A DNA stretch of 64,000 nucleotides, taken from Epiperipatus broadwayi. Lineage: Eukaryota > Onychophora > Udeonychophora > Euonychophora > Peripatidae. The position numbers and the translations under genes are program-made. Positions 1 through 11,483 of the stretch are shown in pieces. The stretch lies in assembly GCA_028023455.1 (NCBI GenBank), contig JAQFVV010000017.1, forward strand, positions 3,626,098 through 3,690,097, read 5' to 3'. Below the pieces are notes generated by a model, which worked only from the letters and a program-made list of their open reading frames with translations, did not search any database and was not told the DNA's origin. Numbering within the stretch: position 1 is the stretch's first letter; every line of letters begins with the position of its first letter.

Positions 1-225
1 AAATGAACTTATAAATTAAAAAAAAAATCAACAAATTATTGGATAAGTGGTCTGATGGAAGGCATTTATATTTTTATTTCTTTCTGACATCAATGTAGTT
101 TTCTTTGGCTATTTTGCTATTAAAAAGGTATTAATATCTAATGAAATATAAAAGTCAAAAATTTATTTAAAAATGAAGATTTAACAATTTTACAAAAATA
201 ATAAATAAATAAGAAGATTATTAAT

Positions 226-330
226 TGTAGAGGATTTGAACACAAGCTTTCAAGCATTCTTCAGCTATCGATTCCATCTCATACAACTGATACACATGAC
301 CTCACACATGTAAAAAAGATAAATGATCTT

Positions 331-335
<5 letters not shown>
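226..335 (-). repeat. Family beta (tRNA-like/hammerhead) repeat, promoter half only
   Basis: Read on the minus strand, this resembles the units at 17615-18000 and 18085-18255: a GTTCAAAT-type B-box-like stretch, a run matching the dimer of GTCATGTGTATCAG, and the trailing segment GATAAATGATC. The hammerhead core that follows in the other copies is missing, replaced by a TA run. It is a truncated relic. Confidence 0.55.
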
Positions 336-374
<39 letters not shown>

Positions 375-396
375 GTGTGTGTGTATATATATATAT
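336..396. repeat. (TA)n with a short (TG)n microsatellite
   Basis: Nearly uninterrupted TA dinucleotides with a short GTGTGTGT block inside. Confidence 0.9.
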
Positions 397-700
397 TTCA
401 TGTAGATTATATATAAAACTTTTGTTTTTATAATGGACCTAAAACAAAATGCAATGCAAACACATTACATGAATTCTCTTTCTTGTTTCCAAATTCTGTT
501 TAAATTTTTTATCTCTAGTAGCATCTGACATCTGGGTATTGTATTTAAAACTAATAATTCATAAAACAAATCATTATTTAATTAAAATTTCTATCATCAA
601 AATTTCAAAATAAATTCCTGCCATTAGAAACAGATATATTTGTTCCCAGTGCCCTTGGATATCCAATGAAATTACAGCTAATAGAATAAAATCAATAATC

Positions 701-750
701 AAGGTTGTGGGTTCGCCTCCTGGCCAATGCTATGACATATGGAAAAAAAA
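701..750 (+). mobile_element. SINE family A, 5'-truncated copy
   Basis: It retains the B-box region (GGGTTCGCCTCC), the family 3' module (CCAATGCTATGACATATG) and a short A tail. The A box and tRNA head are absent. The sequence belongs to the subfamily whose head ends in GGTTG before the B box. Confidence 0.75.
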
Positions 751-1741
751 GTTTATTACTTCATAAGTATTCCTGTGAACAATTTTTTTTTTTATCTACA
801 GATGTTAATGTCTTTTAACACTAGTAGGGACTCTTAATCTTTTTGATCCCCCATACTCTCTTGACTTTTAGTGAATTATCCAATACCTTTTATTCATAAT
901 AATAAGAAATAAACCAATAATTAAGTTTATATAAAAATGGTAAAACTTGTCCATCCCCCCGTCCCCCAATATAATGGAAAAACCATCCACATAAATAAAT
1001 TGTATTAATTTCCATAAAAGGCCATTTGAATAAAAAAAACCTTTCACCAAAATCATAATGTACACTGCCTTTGTTGTTTCTTTCAAATGTTTTCAAATAA
1101 TAAGTTCCTCTTTTTATTTCATTTTGATGTTATATCTAGTAAAAACAAAAATCTGTGCCCAGTTAGACATCAGTTGATAAATCCAACTGTAAAATAATTC
1201 TTGCCAGACTTTTCTTGATTTTCTCCACTACCTGGAATTTCACTAGCTATTGTGAATCTTAACTGGGTATTTTGAATTATCAGACCCTGCAGTAAGAAGT
1301 CTATGTTCCATCATTGCATATATGTCTGAAGAAGATCTGAAATGTTGCTGGTGTGGCTGGCAGAGAGAACCAACATAGAATAGCCCAAAAATGTTGATAA
1401 CATGATTAATTTGTGAAAATAATATTAGCATATGCCTATTCACTCTACCCCCTGAAAGAGCTCCCCATATCCCTTTGGTAGCATGGGTACTCCAGATTGG
1501 GAACCACTGCTTTATGGATTTCTCTATATATTATTTTTGTTCTCAATTTCGTAAAAATGGTTGACTAGGATTTTACTATATGAAAAAATAGAGAACATAA
1601 TCTCTATAAACTTTTAATAATTTTCTTATTCAATATTTTTTTTTAGTTCATAAATTATATTGTATTTTTGTTGCTTATCTATATGTCATAAGCTTAATAT
1701 ATGTATATATATTGTTAATTCTAATATTTTCACGGATAAAA
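751..1741. other. AT-rich intergenic DNA
   Basis: I see no coding region or complete repeat here. A short stretch near 1320-1345 has CTGAAGA followed by GAAAT, but no stem II, so it is at most a ribozyme relic. Confidence 0.6.
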
Positions 1742-1923
1742 GATGTCATATTATTATTACTATTTGCGGGATATTCCGTGTAGTGAAAAAGCTAAATGCT
1801 GGCGTTTCAGTGCAATATCATGTACCTTCCTCAGAGCGTCCTCTTTCTCAAATGACTGAAACGTCAGCATTTAGCTTTTTCACTACACGGAATATCCCGC
1901 AAACAGTAATAATAATATGACAT
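1742..1923. repeat. Foldback with about 70-bp arms
   Basis: The left arm (1742-1811) and right arm (1853-1923) are near-perfect reverse complements. They include GCGGGATATTCCGTG and the segment AAAGCTAAATGCTG. The loop carries most of a hammerhead motif on the minus strand, and the right arm repeats the downstream half of that motif (GAAACGTCAGC). Confidence 0.85.
1791..1840 (-). ncRNA. Hammerhead ribozyme, family alpha (decayed)
   Basis: On the minus strand the core is CTGAGGA (fits CUGANGA), followed by an extra A. Stem II is imperfect (GGTAC with GCACT), then GAAAC. The cleavage triplet reads GCC rather than GUC. The facing arm at about 1857-1867 keeps the intact GAAACGTC form. Stem III would be only two base pairs without a loop, as in hammerheads that act as dimers. 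Probably inactive. Confidence 0.6.
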
Positions 1924-2154
1924 ATATATATAGTTAAATTAAAGTTTCTAAACGTATGCATATTAATGTAATGCATTTATAAGAATAAACCATTAACTGT
2001 CAAATTTCATTTATGCATTTTTGAGCTAACAGAAATGATGTAATTAAATATTCATTTCATATAAATAGTAAATAAACGGTGAGAATGCTTCATGGGTCAG
2101 GCGTTTGTTTCAGGATGGTTAAGATAAGATGATTTTAGATTTATTATTAAATAT

Positions 2155-2667
2155 ATAGGGTATATGAGCACAGACTTTCACACGACCCCCCCACTCTATC
2201 TCATAAGACTGATACACCCGATCACATATAGGGTATATGAGCACAGACTTTTACACGACCCACCACTCTCCACTCTATCTCATAACACTGATACATCCGA
2301 ACTTTTACATAACCCACTGATACATCCGAACACATATAGGGTATATGAGCACAGACTTTCACACGACCCCCCTCACTCTATCTCATAAGACTGATACACC
2401 CGAACACATATAGGGTATATGAGCACAGACTTTTACACGACCCACCACTCTCCACTCTATCTCATAACACTGATACATCCGAACTTTTACATAACCCACT
2501 GATACATCCGAACACATATAGGGTATATGAGCACAGACTTTCACACGACCCACCACTCTCCACTCTATCTCATAAGACTGATACACCCGAACACATATAG
2601 GGTATATGAGCACAGACTTTTACACGACCCACCACTCTCCACTCTATCTCATAACACTGATACCCCC
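2155..2667 (-). repeat. Higher-order tandem array of family beta promoter half
   Basis: The marker GGGTATATGAGCACAGAC recurs at about 2158, 2231, 2339, 2413, 2521 and 2600. Spacings alternate between roughly 73 and 108 bp, so the higher-order unit is about 181 bp. Each unit carries ACCACTCTCCACTCTATCTC and CACTGATACA segments. These are the minus-strand form of the tRNA-like half of the repeat at 43838-44385. No hammerhead core is present. Confidence 0.85.
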
Positions 2668-2765
2668 GAACACAGTGTTATGAGACAGAGTGGAGAATGG
2701 TGGGTTATGTGAAAGTCTGTGCTCAGATACTCTATATATTACATATATTGATACAGGCATACAAC
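2668..2765 (+). repeat. Inverted partial unit and shared 3' module closing the tandem array
   Basis: The unit of the preceding array reappears in opposite orientation (GTGTTATGAGACAGAGTGG and onward). It is followed by the module TTGATACAGGCAT plus AAGCCTGTATTTCAG, also found at about 49729-49761. The pair makes a hairpin-capable end to the array. Confidence 0.7.
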
Positions 2766-3849
2766 AAGCCTGTATTTCAGTTATTTATTATTAAAATAAA
2801 TAGAAAGATGAAAACTTAGATTGTTTGAATTTCTTTATTGCAGCAAAAGGATAAAATATTATTTATTATAATCCAGAAAAGGTATTAAAAGGCTTGCAAA
2901 TAATTTCAGATCTGCCTCGTTTTGTATTATTTTATTTAGAAGGAAATAGAAAATAACTTTTGATATATTATTTTACTTATTAACAAAGCAATTGATAATT
3001 TTAATATTTAAAAAAAAAAATCGGAGGGGTTAAAAAACAAAATAATAAAGTCATATATTATTATATTTTAAAGATCGGGAAGACAAAATGCGACTCTAGC
3101 GAGCAGTATTTTCAAAATTTCTCGTTCAAGATTTTTTTTCCTACAGTTTAATTAGCAACAAACTAGGTAATTAATCTCTCTCTATTTATTTTTCAATCTG
3201 TCTTTATATATGTATTCATAGATATATGTTGATTTTTGAATAAAAAAAATCTAATCTCATTTATGCATTTCTTTTTAATTTTTTGCGAATTTTATCTTCA
3301 TTTCATTTAAAAGTAATTTATTATATGCTGTATTTGCTTATCATATGCATATTAGCATGATTATTTTTACAAAAGTATATAATTTTACATTCACTTTTAA
3401 TTAATATATCTTTAAAAATAATCTCTATACTTTGTCTTTCATACCGATAAAATATGCATAAACAGTTTTCAATGCAATTGTTTATATTATTCAAATAAAA
3501 GGTTTATTAATAAATAAAATATCTTAAATGTAATCATAAATTTGAAAATTGCAAATTTAATCAATTAAAGATTATAATTTAATCTTAGGTTATATAATCT
3601 TAGGTTATATTTAAATTTAACAGCATTATTATTAAGATTGTAAAATGTATTCACTTTTATTTCCTCACAATCCAAAACATAAATGCACGATTCTATTGAA
3701 TTTTAATGCTATTACATGATTGAATAAATGCTTCTTTTTAAGCATTCACTTATAAGAGTAATACGGCAACACATAGGAGATACCTCAAGCGCGCAGCCAT
3801 TTCTATATATTATACATTTATTTTCTTTATCATTCATTTACAGACAAAC
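2766..3849. other. AT-rich intergenic DNA
   Basis: More than 1 kb of very AT-rich sequence with homopolymer runs. I see no gene, and no repeat I can place. Confidence 0.6.
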
Positions 3850-3927
3850 TTTTTTTTTTTCATGAGTCATAGCATCGGCTAGGAAGCGAACCCGCTAACC
3901 AGGGACAACTGCTTGTAAAGCAGCATT
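3850..3927 (-). mobile_element. SINE family A, 5'-truncated copy
   Basis: On the minus strand it shows the tRNA arm CTGCTTTACAAGCAG, the B-box region GGGTTCGCTTCC, the 3' module GATGCTATGACTCATG and an A tail. The A-box side is missing. Confidence 0.8.
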
Positions 3928-4220
3928 TATAGATAATTTGTGTTAGAATTTCAAAGACAACATTTGTTAGAAATCCTGAACAGCTAGATATTTAAATTAA
4001 TATGTAAACAAACTCCTTTCATTTTTTTATTTTTATGAAAAATGTAACATATATATATATTCAGATTAAAGCGCTGCGGATATATATATATTAAAATATT
4101 AAATTTATGCAATTAAAAACAAAAGGCAGCGCTCAAATTTTTTATGAATTCTCCAGCCATAAAATTATTCGATTATTTCTTTATTTTTACTTAAAAATGA
4201 AAAGAACAAAGCCAGTACCA

Positions 4221-4831
4221 CCTCCTCCTCCTCCTCCTCCTCCTTCTCCTTCTTCTTCTTCTTCTTCTTCTTCTTCTTCTTCTTCTTCTTCTTCTTCTTC
4301 TTCTTCTTCTTCTTCTTCTTCTTCTTCTTCTTCTTCTTCTTCTTCTTCTTCTTCTTCTTCTTCTTCTTCTTCTTCTTCTTCTTCTTCTTCTTCTTCTTCT
4401 TCTTCTTCTTCTTCTTCTTCTTCTTCTTCTTCTTCTTCTTCTTCTTCTTCTTCTTCTTCTTCTTCTTCTTCTTCTTCTTCTTCTTCTTCTTCTTCTTCTT
4501 CTTCTTCTTCTTCTTCTTCTTCTTCTTCTTCTTCTTCTTCTTCTTCTTCTTCTTCTTCTTCTTCTTCTTCTTCTTCTTCTTCTTCTTCTTCTTCTTCTTC
4601 TTCTTCTTCTTCTTCTTCTTCTTCTTCTTCTTCTTCTTCTTCTTCTTCTTCTTCTTCTTCTTCTTCTTCTTCTTCTTCTTCTTCTTCTTCTTCTTCTTCT
4701 TCTTCTTCTTCTTCTTCTTCTTCTTCTTCTTCTTCTTCTTCTTCTTTCTTCTTCTTCTTCTTCTTTCTTCTTCTTCTTCTTCTTCTTCTTATTATTATTA
4801 TTATTATTGTTATTATTATTATTATTATTAT

Positions 4832-4866
<35 letters not shown>

Positions 4867-4890
4867 TGATGATGATGATGATGAGGATGA
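4221..4890. repeat. Compound triplet repeat with a 570-bp pure pyrimidine tract
   Basis: The plus strand holds only C and T from 4221 to 4790: a short (CTC)n block, then about 165 uninterrupted CTT/TTC triplets. It then grades through (ATT)n and (AGT)n to (ATG)n by about 4890. Long open frames read through it on both strands as single-residue runs; they are artefacts of the triplet period. Long GAA/TTC tracts are known to form triplex (H-DNA) structures. Confidence 0.95.
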
Positions 4891-4899
4891 TATGATGAT

Positions 4900-5305
4900 G
4901 ATTCAAATGTTTCAAAGCAAAACTTTATTGAGTCTAAAAAGTTATAGTCACATCTAGTAATATATTGATTTGTTACAAATGCAAAACAAATTACAACTAT
5001 GTATGGAGACCAATTAAGACATCTTTTCAGTATGTAAGTCTTTATTATTTCTGTATACTTTTTTGCTTGTTTTTAAATTTAGTCTTCTATTTAGTTCAGT
5101 TTATGCTTGCATCTCTTTAAAGTTGAAAAATGCTGATGTTGAAAATGTTATCATATATCATATTAGACTTATATTTCATAGACTAGATCTTGGTTTCAAG
5201 GGTGACCATGTGGTTGCAAACACATCTGGTTGAGCTAGGATGCTGTCTCTTTTTCTGAACAGTTCTAGTTTTATTGAATATGTTGCTGGGTGACATCAAG
5301 GGTTA
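4900..5305. other. Downstream flank of LINE fragment
   Basis: AT-rich DNA with no clear feature of its own. It may include 3' untranslated sequence of the minus-strand LINE fragment that follows. Confidence 0.4.
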
Positions 5306-5797
5306 TTAGCAAGAGCAAAAGTGCATCTGGTACACCAGTAAGCATAAAGGCTGTATGTTGCTGCACAAATAGCAGGGATGTTGCCTTTTTTTAAATGTAT
5401 TTATTATTTCATCAATTGAAATGTTAGCCTTTCTGTATGTGGTAAATATTGTGTGATGTATTGTTTCTAGTGCAGTGCAGGAATAAAGAAAATGATCTTG
5501 TGTCTCTTCTCTATGATATAGCCCACACATGGGGTCTATATTTGTATAGAATCTATGAAATCTAAGGAAATGTGTTGTGGGTAGATCATTAAGATTAAGC
5601 TTAAGTAGAAAATCAAATAATTTTGATTCTAGTGACCATTTTCTGAATTGTTGCAGTAGTTTCCTGTTGTCTATCCCAAGAACTGATGGATATAGATTAG
5701 GTGTTTGGTTTGGGTATAGTATATTATAATTGTCCCAGTATGTACACTTGTTTTCATTATTGAGTGATATTTTGTTGTATATTGTCGAGTTCTTCAA
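5306..5797 (-). pseudogene. C-terminal fragment of a non-LTR retrotransposon ORF2
   Basis: An open frame of about 163 codons with no convincing ATG start; it opens at a TTG. The centre reads LPTTHFLRFHRFYTNIDP, then CGLYHREETQDHFLYSC. This matches the cysteine/histidine knuckle (C..., ET..H, ...C) found after the reverse transcriptase or RNase H domain in several LINE clades. Upstream (plus-strand 5798-5880) coding-like sequence continues in another frame, so a frameshift is likely. Assignment to LINE C-termini is from family knowledge; I cannot place the clade. It is unlike the RTE copy at 52-55 kb. Confidence 0.6.
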
Positions 5798-5934
5798 TTA
5801 GTGTGGAGAGATATCCATATGAAGGGGGTGGTCTGTCTAATGGTATTATATTGAGCACACACTCCAGGTTTGGTTATGGTTGCTGTTATTAGATTTACTG
5901 ATTTCTGTGTGTAAAAAACATTGATTGTATGGAG

Positions 5935-6065
5935 TCCAAGTCTATTTCTATGTGGCAGTCTGCCCAAGCTGGCAAAGGCTCAATAGTTAGCATTGTCTGC
6001 AGGAGACCCATTTCAAATCCAGTCACAAGATTGACTGTTGATTTATTTTATTTTTGATCAGTTTT
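5935..6065 (+). repeat. Repeat family B, tRNA-like core
   Basis: It contains GCCCAAGCTGGCAAAGGC, TCAATAGTTAGC and TTTCAAATCCAGTCACAAG, also found at 46300-46420 (plus) and at about 8560-8660 and 41330-41450 (minus). The spacing of TAGTTAGC and TTCAAATCC resembles degenerate A and B boxes of a tRNA-derived SINE. Confidence 0.65.
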
Positions 6066-6350
6066 AATGATAAATGGTATTTTGAGTATTACTTAGTACT
6101 TATAATTAATTATACTTATTGATAATGCTGTTGTTGTTTGGTTAATTATACTAATCATAATTTCTCTGAGTTAACTGGGCTGATCTCTGAGAGATCTTAT
6201 GATCTCATGCTCTCTTATAATATATAAAATTTATATATATTTATGATTATTAAACATTACTTTAATAATTAATTTGATATTTCATTTTAAATTGATTGGG
6301 AGTGGTGATGATTTTTCATCACTGGATCAAACCCTTGGATCTCATCCCAT

Positions 6351-6387
<37 letters not shown>

Positions 6388-6401
<14 letters not shown>

Positions 6402-6545
6402 ATTCCAATATAAATAATAATCAACAATTTCAAATTGTTGTCAAGGCAATCTCTTAACAATAAAGGCAGAATTCCATCTTTATTGTTAAAAGGAGGTTGC
6501 CATGACAACAGTTTAAAATTGGTGGTTGTTATCTATATTGAGATT
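6388..6545. repeat. Short foldback repeat
   Basis: The arms carry reverse-complementary TTATTGTTAAAAGG, TTGCC and TGACAACA blocks around AAGGCAGAATTCCATC. A relative lies at about 8145-8225. A long (TA)n run borders the left side. Confidence 0.65.
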
Positions 6546-7179
6546 GTTTAAGTATTGACTGGTTTCTAATGGTTACTTATAACTCTATTTAGTCTTGTGC
6601 ATTATTGTGCTTATTATATATATATATATATATACATATAAGGGAGGACCCAAATAATCCAGAATTTTCTTAAAACATTATTGTATTTATTTTTAGATAT
6701 TACAAACTGAATCCTTTTTCTAGTACAGAATGTGTTTTTCACTTTTCAAAGTAAACTAGATATATTTGCCAAATGATCCCTTTTAATACCTGCATCATTT
6801 TTTTTCACCACTTCTAAACCTGTTTAAAAAAAATTTGGAAGTATTTTTTTATTCAAGGAAATAAAAGGATGTCACATGGAGTAAGATTGGGTAAATATAG
6901 CTGATGGATAAGCTGGATCATGATGCTTTTATTTAAAAATTGTTTCATATTCAAAGCTTTGTGTGTAGACACATTGAAATTTACACTACCCATTTCAACC
7001 ACAAATCAGGAGGTCATCATTCAAATACTTCAGAATGTGTAGGTTTTAAACCTATGATCATTACAAATGAATTCTGAGGGAACAGTGCCATTTATATAAA
7101 AAATGGTACAGATTTAGTATGTACTCATGGTCATTTTGAACCACCTAAAACCCTTGCTGATACATCCAAGTGATAAAGG

Positions 7180-7540
7180 ACACCCATTATCAATATGATA
7201 AACCAAATTTGAAATGCAAATTTCACAAAATAACACAATTTTCATACAATCATATCACTAAAATATTGTCAACATCATATTTTTTATCAATTAAAATGCA
7301 AATTGCATTTTAATTCTTGTAATATCATATTGATAATGGATGTTATGTAAAGTCTTTGTTTTGATTACATCCTCATTTTTTTAATATTTACAGAAACAAA
7401 ATGTGAACATTTAAAATTTATTTCAGTAATAAACAAAAATATTTATCAAATGAAGTCAAATTTATTATTTCCTGATAAGTAATAATCATTTTATCATATA
7501 TTTTGCATTGATGTGTGAGACAGAAAAACATCATAAATGC
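7180..7540 (+). repeat. Dispersed AT-rich repeat epsilon, copy 1
   Basis: In reverse complement this matches about 22490-22660 (segments around AAATGTTCACATTTTGTTTC and TTGATTATG). It is also more distantly related to 34900-35350 and 39880-40240, which adjoin PLE coding fossils. It may therefore be a noncoding part or intron of that element. Confidence 0.5.
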
Positions 7541-7960
7541 TACAATATAAGAGGCATGATGCTGCAATTTGGAATGGTTAAAATTGTTATTTTTTTGGTT
7601 ATTTTTGCCTCATTCTTAAATTCTATTGGTTGAGAAGTTTTAAAAAAAGATTTTATCCTCCAATAGCTTTTTTCAAATATTGTTAATTTTTTTTAATTTA
7701 CACTTTTAATTTATACTCATAGGCTTCTTAAAAAATGCTATAACTTCCCTTAGCAATCTTTGGTCATATTGTTCAATTTTTGCCACAATAGCATAAATAA
7801 AAAGAGTGAACTAAAGAAAATTAACAATATATGGAAAAAGCTATTGGAGTATAAAATATTTTTTAAAACTTCTCAACCAATAGAATTTAAGAATGAGGAG
7901 AAAATAAAAAAAGAATGATTTTAAATCTCACCACACATAAGTTTTAGGATTTGAAAAAGA

Positions 7961-8010
7961 AGTTGTGAGGAAAGTACTTGTAACTGTTTTAAAACAACAG
8001 CTATTTAGCT
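7961..8010 (+). ncRNA. Hammerhead motif, family alpha (decayed)
   Basis: It aligns with 47550-47591: GTGAGGA for the core (C3 and U4 lost), then AAGTAC, a TTGT loop and TAAAACAACAGC where GAAACATCAGC is expected. The downstream flank TATTTAGCTATTATATTTTT matches the other alpha copies. Inactive relic. Confidence 0.5.
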
Positions 8011-8062
8011 ATTATATTTTTATTACATGAAAACTCCTGGAAATATTACTATGAATTCATTT

Positions 8063-8140
8063 ATCTGTGAAAATATTAGAATATATATATATTATATAAT
8101 AATCTGTGAAAATATTAGAATATATATATATTATATAATA
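8063..8140 (+). repeat. 39-bp tandem duplication
   Basis: Two identical 39-bp units, each starting ATCTGTGAAAATATTAGA and ending in an AT run, lie head to tail. Confidence 0.9.
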
Positions 8141-8449
8141 AACTACACTTTTATTGTTAAAAGGTTGCTCTGACAAATGATTGAAATTGTTTTTTGTTAT
8201 TGATATTGGGGAATGTCTAAATGTTGATTCATTTTTAAAGATTATATATAATATAATGCTATGGGAAAATGCAGGGTCATACCTGGGGTAATGGTCACAA
8301 GTACATGAACATCAACTGCCTTAAATTGGTTAGCTATTTGTAACTCTACAGATAATTAGAGTTTAAACCATGAGAGGTCTGAGGAATTATATTTTTATCC
8401 TCAAATTAAAAATAAATGTATAAATAAAATGTAATCTCAAAAGGGCTGA

Positions 8450-8870
8450 ACATAATAGAACACTCCGAGAGATCAGTATAGCTGACTATAACTTTACTAA
8501 CATTCCCCAAGAGTAATAATCATTCATCATCATGAATGATCTTTCAAAATAAATCAACAATCAATCTTGTGACTGGATTTGAAATGAGTCTTCTATAGAT
8601 CAGGTTAATTATTGAGCCTTTGCCAGCTTGGGCAATTATTTAAACTATAATTTGGATGCAGAAACTTAAGTTCTAATCCATAGGAATATAATCAAAAAAA
8701 TAATGCTGGATATTAAAACTTGCTGATCATCATCAATATTCTGGCCACTTAATACTATTAATATACTGGCTAACTATAAAGTTAATTTTTAATTGAGACC
8801 AAACTAAATAAAATGTAGTGAATGGACTTTGAAGAATATTATCTTGATATCAACTCAGGAATCATCATCA
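8450..8870 (-). repeat. Repeat family B, long copy
   Basis: Minus-strand counterpart of 46130-46500 and 41225-41690. The tRNA-like core (GCTGGCAAAGGCTCAATA, then TTTCAAATCCAGTCAC) lies at about 8560-8660. The flanks include GATGATGATCAGCA and a terminal (ATC)n block at 8866-8881. Overall length of about 420 bp suggests a SINE with a long tail region. Confidence 0.65.
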
Positions 8871-10574
8871 TCATCATCATCCAAATGTCCATACTCTAAA
8901 TATAAGCTCCCTATTTCATATCGCTGTTATGCACAAATCTTGCTCAGGAAACAAGAACTCTATAATTTATTACTATGAGTAAGAGGGAAATAAATAAATA
9001 AATTAACTTATCATAAATAACCTTAAGCAAATCATGGGCTTCCATTTCTTATAAATAACTAGATTTATTGGTATTATCAGATAAAAACAAAAAACTAAAT
9101 CCTAGAATATAAGCTGTTATGATATAAAGTCACACCAACAACACTTTATAAAACTGGTATTTGGATAGAAGTAATTAAGACTAGAAAGAATATTTTTAAA
9201 ACAATTATTTAATATCTAATTAATAACAACAAAAACAACAATGACATGATAGTATGACATTTCAATCACCCATTTCATCAAAAAAATACATTTTTATAAA
9301 AATTGCATCAACCAAACAATTAATTTTTATTCATAAATTAACTTTAAATTCAGTAGGTTTTTTCTTTAAAATTTTTAAGAGTTTGTTAAACATGTTCAAC
9401 AAAATCAAAGATAGCAATCTTTGATTCTTCCCAGAGAGCAAATTGGGAGAAGAAAAAAACACCTTAGATTTATAGATTATACTTTTAAAAAAAAGCTGTT
9501 TTACTATTTATAACAGAAAATTGACTGGATTTTACAAAAAAACAATATGTCTAATAATTTGAAATATTTTAACTTAGTGGTATATTTACTGTTATTAATT
9601 CTTATACAATACACACAAAAAAACTCATAACACTTATGAACCAAAAAAAATTTCTAATAATAAAAAACATAGTGTGCATATATAATAAAAAGTAATACCT
9701 TTAGCCATGTCTTTCTTGCTTATGGAGGCCTTTCCAGTTGCTGCTGATGGAGTTTCTCCCTGAAGGCTTCTAAATATGGGTCTGGTTAAATTTATCCTTT
9801 CCTGGGTTTGTAATAATTACAGGTAAGCAAAAAGTATCAAACTTTGTCCATTTGGTTCACTTGAATTTTAGCTAGCAGCTTAAGTTCTTGGTTGAAGGCA
9901 ATATTGCAGACTGCTTTATGAGAATACCCTCCTCTTCATTTTTATTCCAATAAAGGTAGGTTACATGGAGAAAGGTTACCTGCCTAGCTTTTAGCTGAAC
10001 TTAGCACATGGTTTCCACTGTACAAAACATTTTTAGTTCTAAACTCATATTATGCCAAAACCTGAATTAAAAACTTCTATTATTATATTCAATAGCTCAG
10101 GTAAAATTCCTGCTGCATTATGCCACAGGTTGTTAAAGGCTTCAGCTTCTTTATTTTCAGAAGCTGGATTGAACTTGGGCTGCTCTATCTTCAACAGTTA
10201 AGTTAGAAAATTTCTATATTTTTTCAACCACAGGGTTAAGATTTGACTGCTCTTTTTAACAGTTAAGTTATCAATAATTTCTTCTATATGATTTTTAGCC
10301 ACATGCTTAAAATGACTGCTCTCTTCAGCAGTTATGTTAACAATAATTTCTCCAGTTACTTGGGTATAATTACTTATTTCACACCCCCACATATATTTTT
10401 TATAGAATAAGCTTGCCTGCAAGCTAATTACAATCTTTTATATTATAATTTTCATGACAACCAGTTAAATAAAATTTCATAAAAACAATTATTCATCTAT
10501 TATCTTTTTAATTAGATTAAAAAAAGTAAAGAACTTAAATTTAACAATATAAAATTATTGACATTTCTTTATAA

Positions 10575-10658
10575 TTTTTTTTTCCATGTGTCATAGCACC
10601 GGCTGGGACGCGAACCCACAACCGTCTGCAACCAACTTCTTGCTTGCAAGGTGGCCAT
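10575..10658 (-). mobile_element. SINE family A, third subfamily
   Basis: On the minus strand: CCTTGCAAGCAAGAAGTTGG, then GGTTGTGGGTTCGCGTCCC (B box), the module CGGTGCTATGACACATGG and an A run. It is 5'-truncated. The element is absent from the aligned position in the 44.4-44.6 kb partner of the inverted duplication, so it inserted after the two copies separated or was lost from the other. Confidence 0.8.
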
Positions 10659-11483
10659 AAGATAATTTGTTAATTGTACTGATTTGATTTCTTTTTCATT
10701 AAAGAGAGATAAAAAAACAACTCTGATTAATGAAAATAAAATTTACAAAATTATTATGATCCTATTTTGCTCTTTTCTATTTTTTATTATTATTTTTTTT
10801 TAAAAAAAACTCTTAAATATATTTAATGTTTGAAAATTTTCATACTATCATATAGGGATTTTACAAACATTTAGTTAAATGAAGACCCATAAAAATATGT
10901 ATTGGAAAATTAAATTTCATTTTTCCCATTAATTAAATAATTTTTTTTATTCTCAAACTTAAAGAACATGCTTCCAACTATCTACTTTTTTCTAGTGCAG
11001 TAATGTAACCAACTGGTTACAATATATATATATATATATATAGGTTAGAAATATTGTTGGTGGCAATCATAAATTGGTTCAAAAGTCATTTTCTTTTTTT
11101 TTTATTTTGCACTATTTATGGCCAACACAGTTATCTGACTGCTATCCAGTTCTTTCAACATCTTTCACTCATGAATTCTTTCTCAGCAGCAGAAATGCAA
11201 TACAGTAGGAGTGCTTATCATTCATTCAGTTTAAATTTACTCTCTTATAGCTATCCATCTCTTCATTTGCTGATTTTAATATTGATTTTGATAATAAAAA
11301 TTAGAAGAAAAATTTTATTGATTTATTAATTCAAACAAAAATGTAAGGATAACAATATTATATAGAGAATCTAATACAAATGATTTTTCGATGCTACCCA
11401 TTGGTAAATTTTTTGTTCTCAGACTTAGTCACATGATCACCATTAAAAGAGCATATGATTTTTCAATTATTTATATAAGTAAT

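Larger units (their letters stand above)
7560..11030 (-). repeat. Inverted segmental duplication, left copy
   Basis: Read in reverse complement, this follows the order of blocks at 43545-47610. Matches run from ACCAGTTG near 11020 through the AAGTTCTTGA region, the segment around 9700-9870, and repeat B at 8450-8870 to the alpha hammerhead foldback. The copies are diverged by many substitutions and differ by insertions: a SINE at 10575-10658 only here, and a beta palindrome only in the partner. It may be a duplication or two copies of a long unnamed transposon. Confidence 0.7.

Noticed and set aside
1320-1345. Hammerhead (CTGAAGA followed by GAAAT)
   Set aside because: Only six bases separate the core halves, so no stem II can form.
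2155-2667. CRISPR-like array
   Set aside because: Units are contiguous, unequal and related to a dispersed eukaryotic repeat; there are no unique spacers and no cas genes.
4107-4915. Long open frames of poly-Ser and poly-Glu
   Set aside because: They are the frames of the TTC/GAA triplet tract; no surrounding coding signal or domain.
8145-8225. Hammerhead (CTGACAA, later TTGAAATTG)
   Set aside because: The distance between halves does not allow a stem II, and the relative at 6388-6545 does not conserve the core.
10198-10422. 74-codon minus-strand frame with repeated TVKKSS/TAEESS-like text
   Set aside because: Caused by a short internal DNA repeat in the inverted duplication; the partner copy is not open and no domain is recognised.
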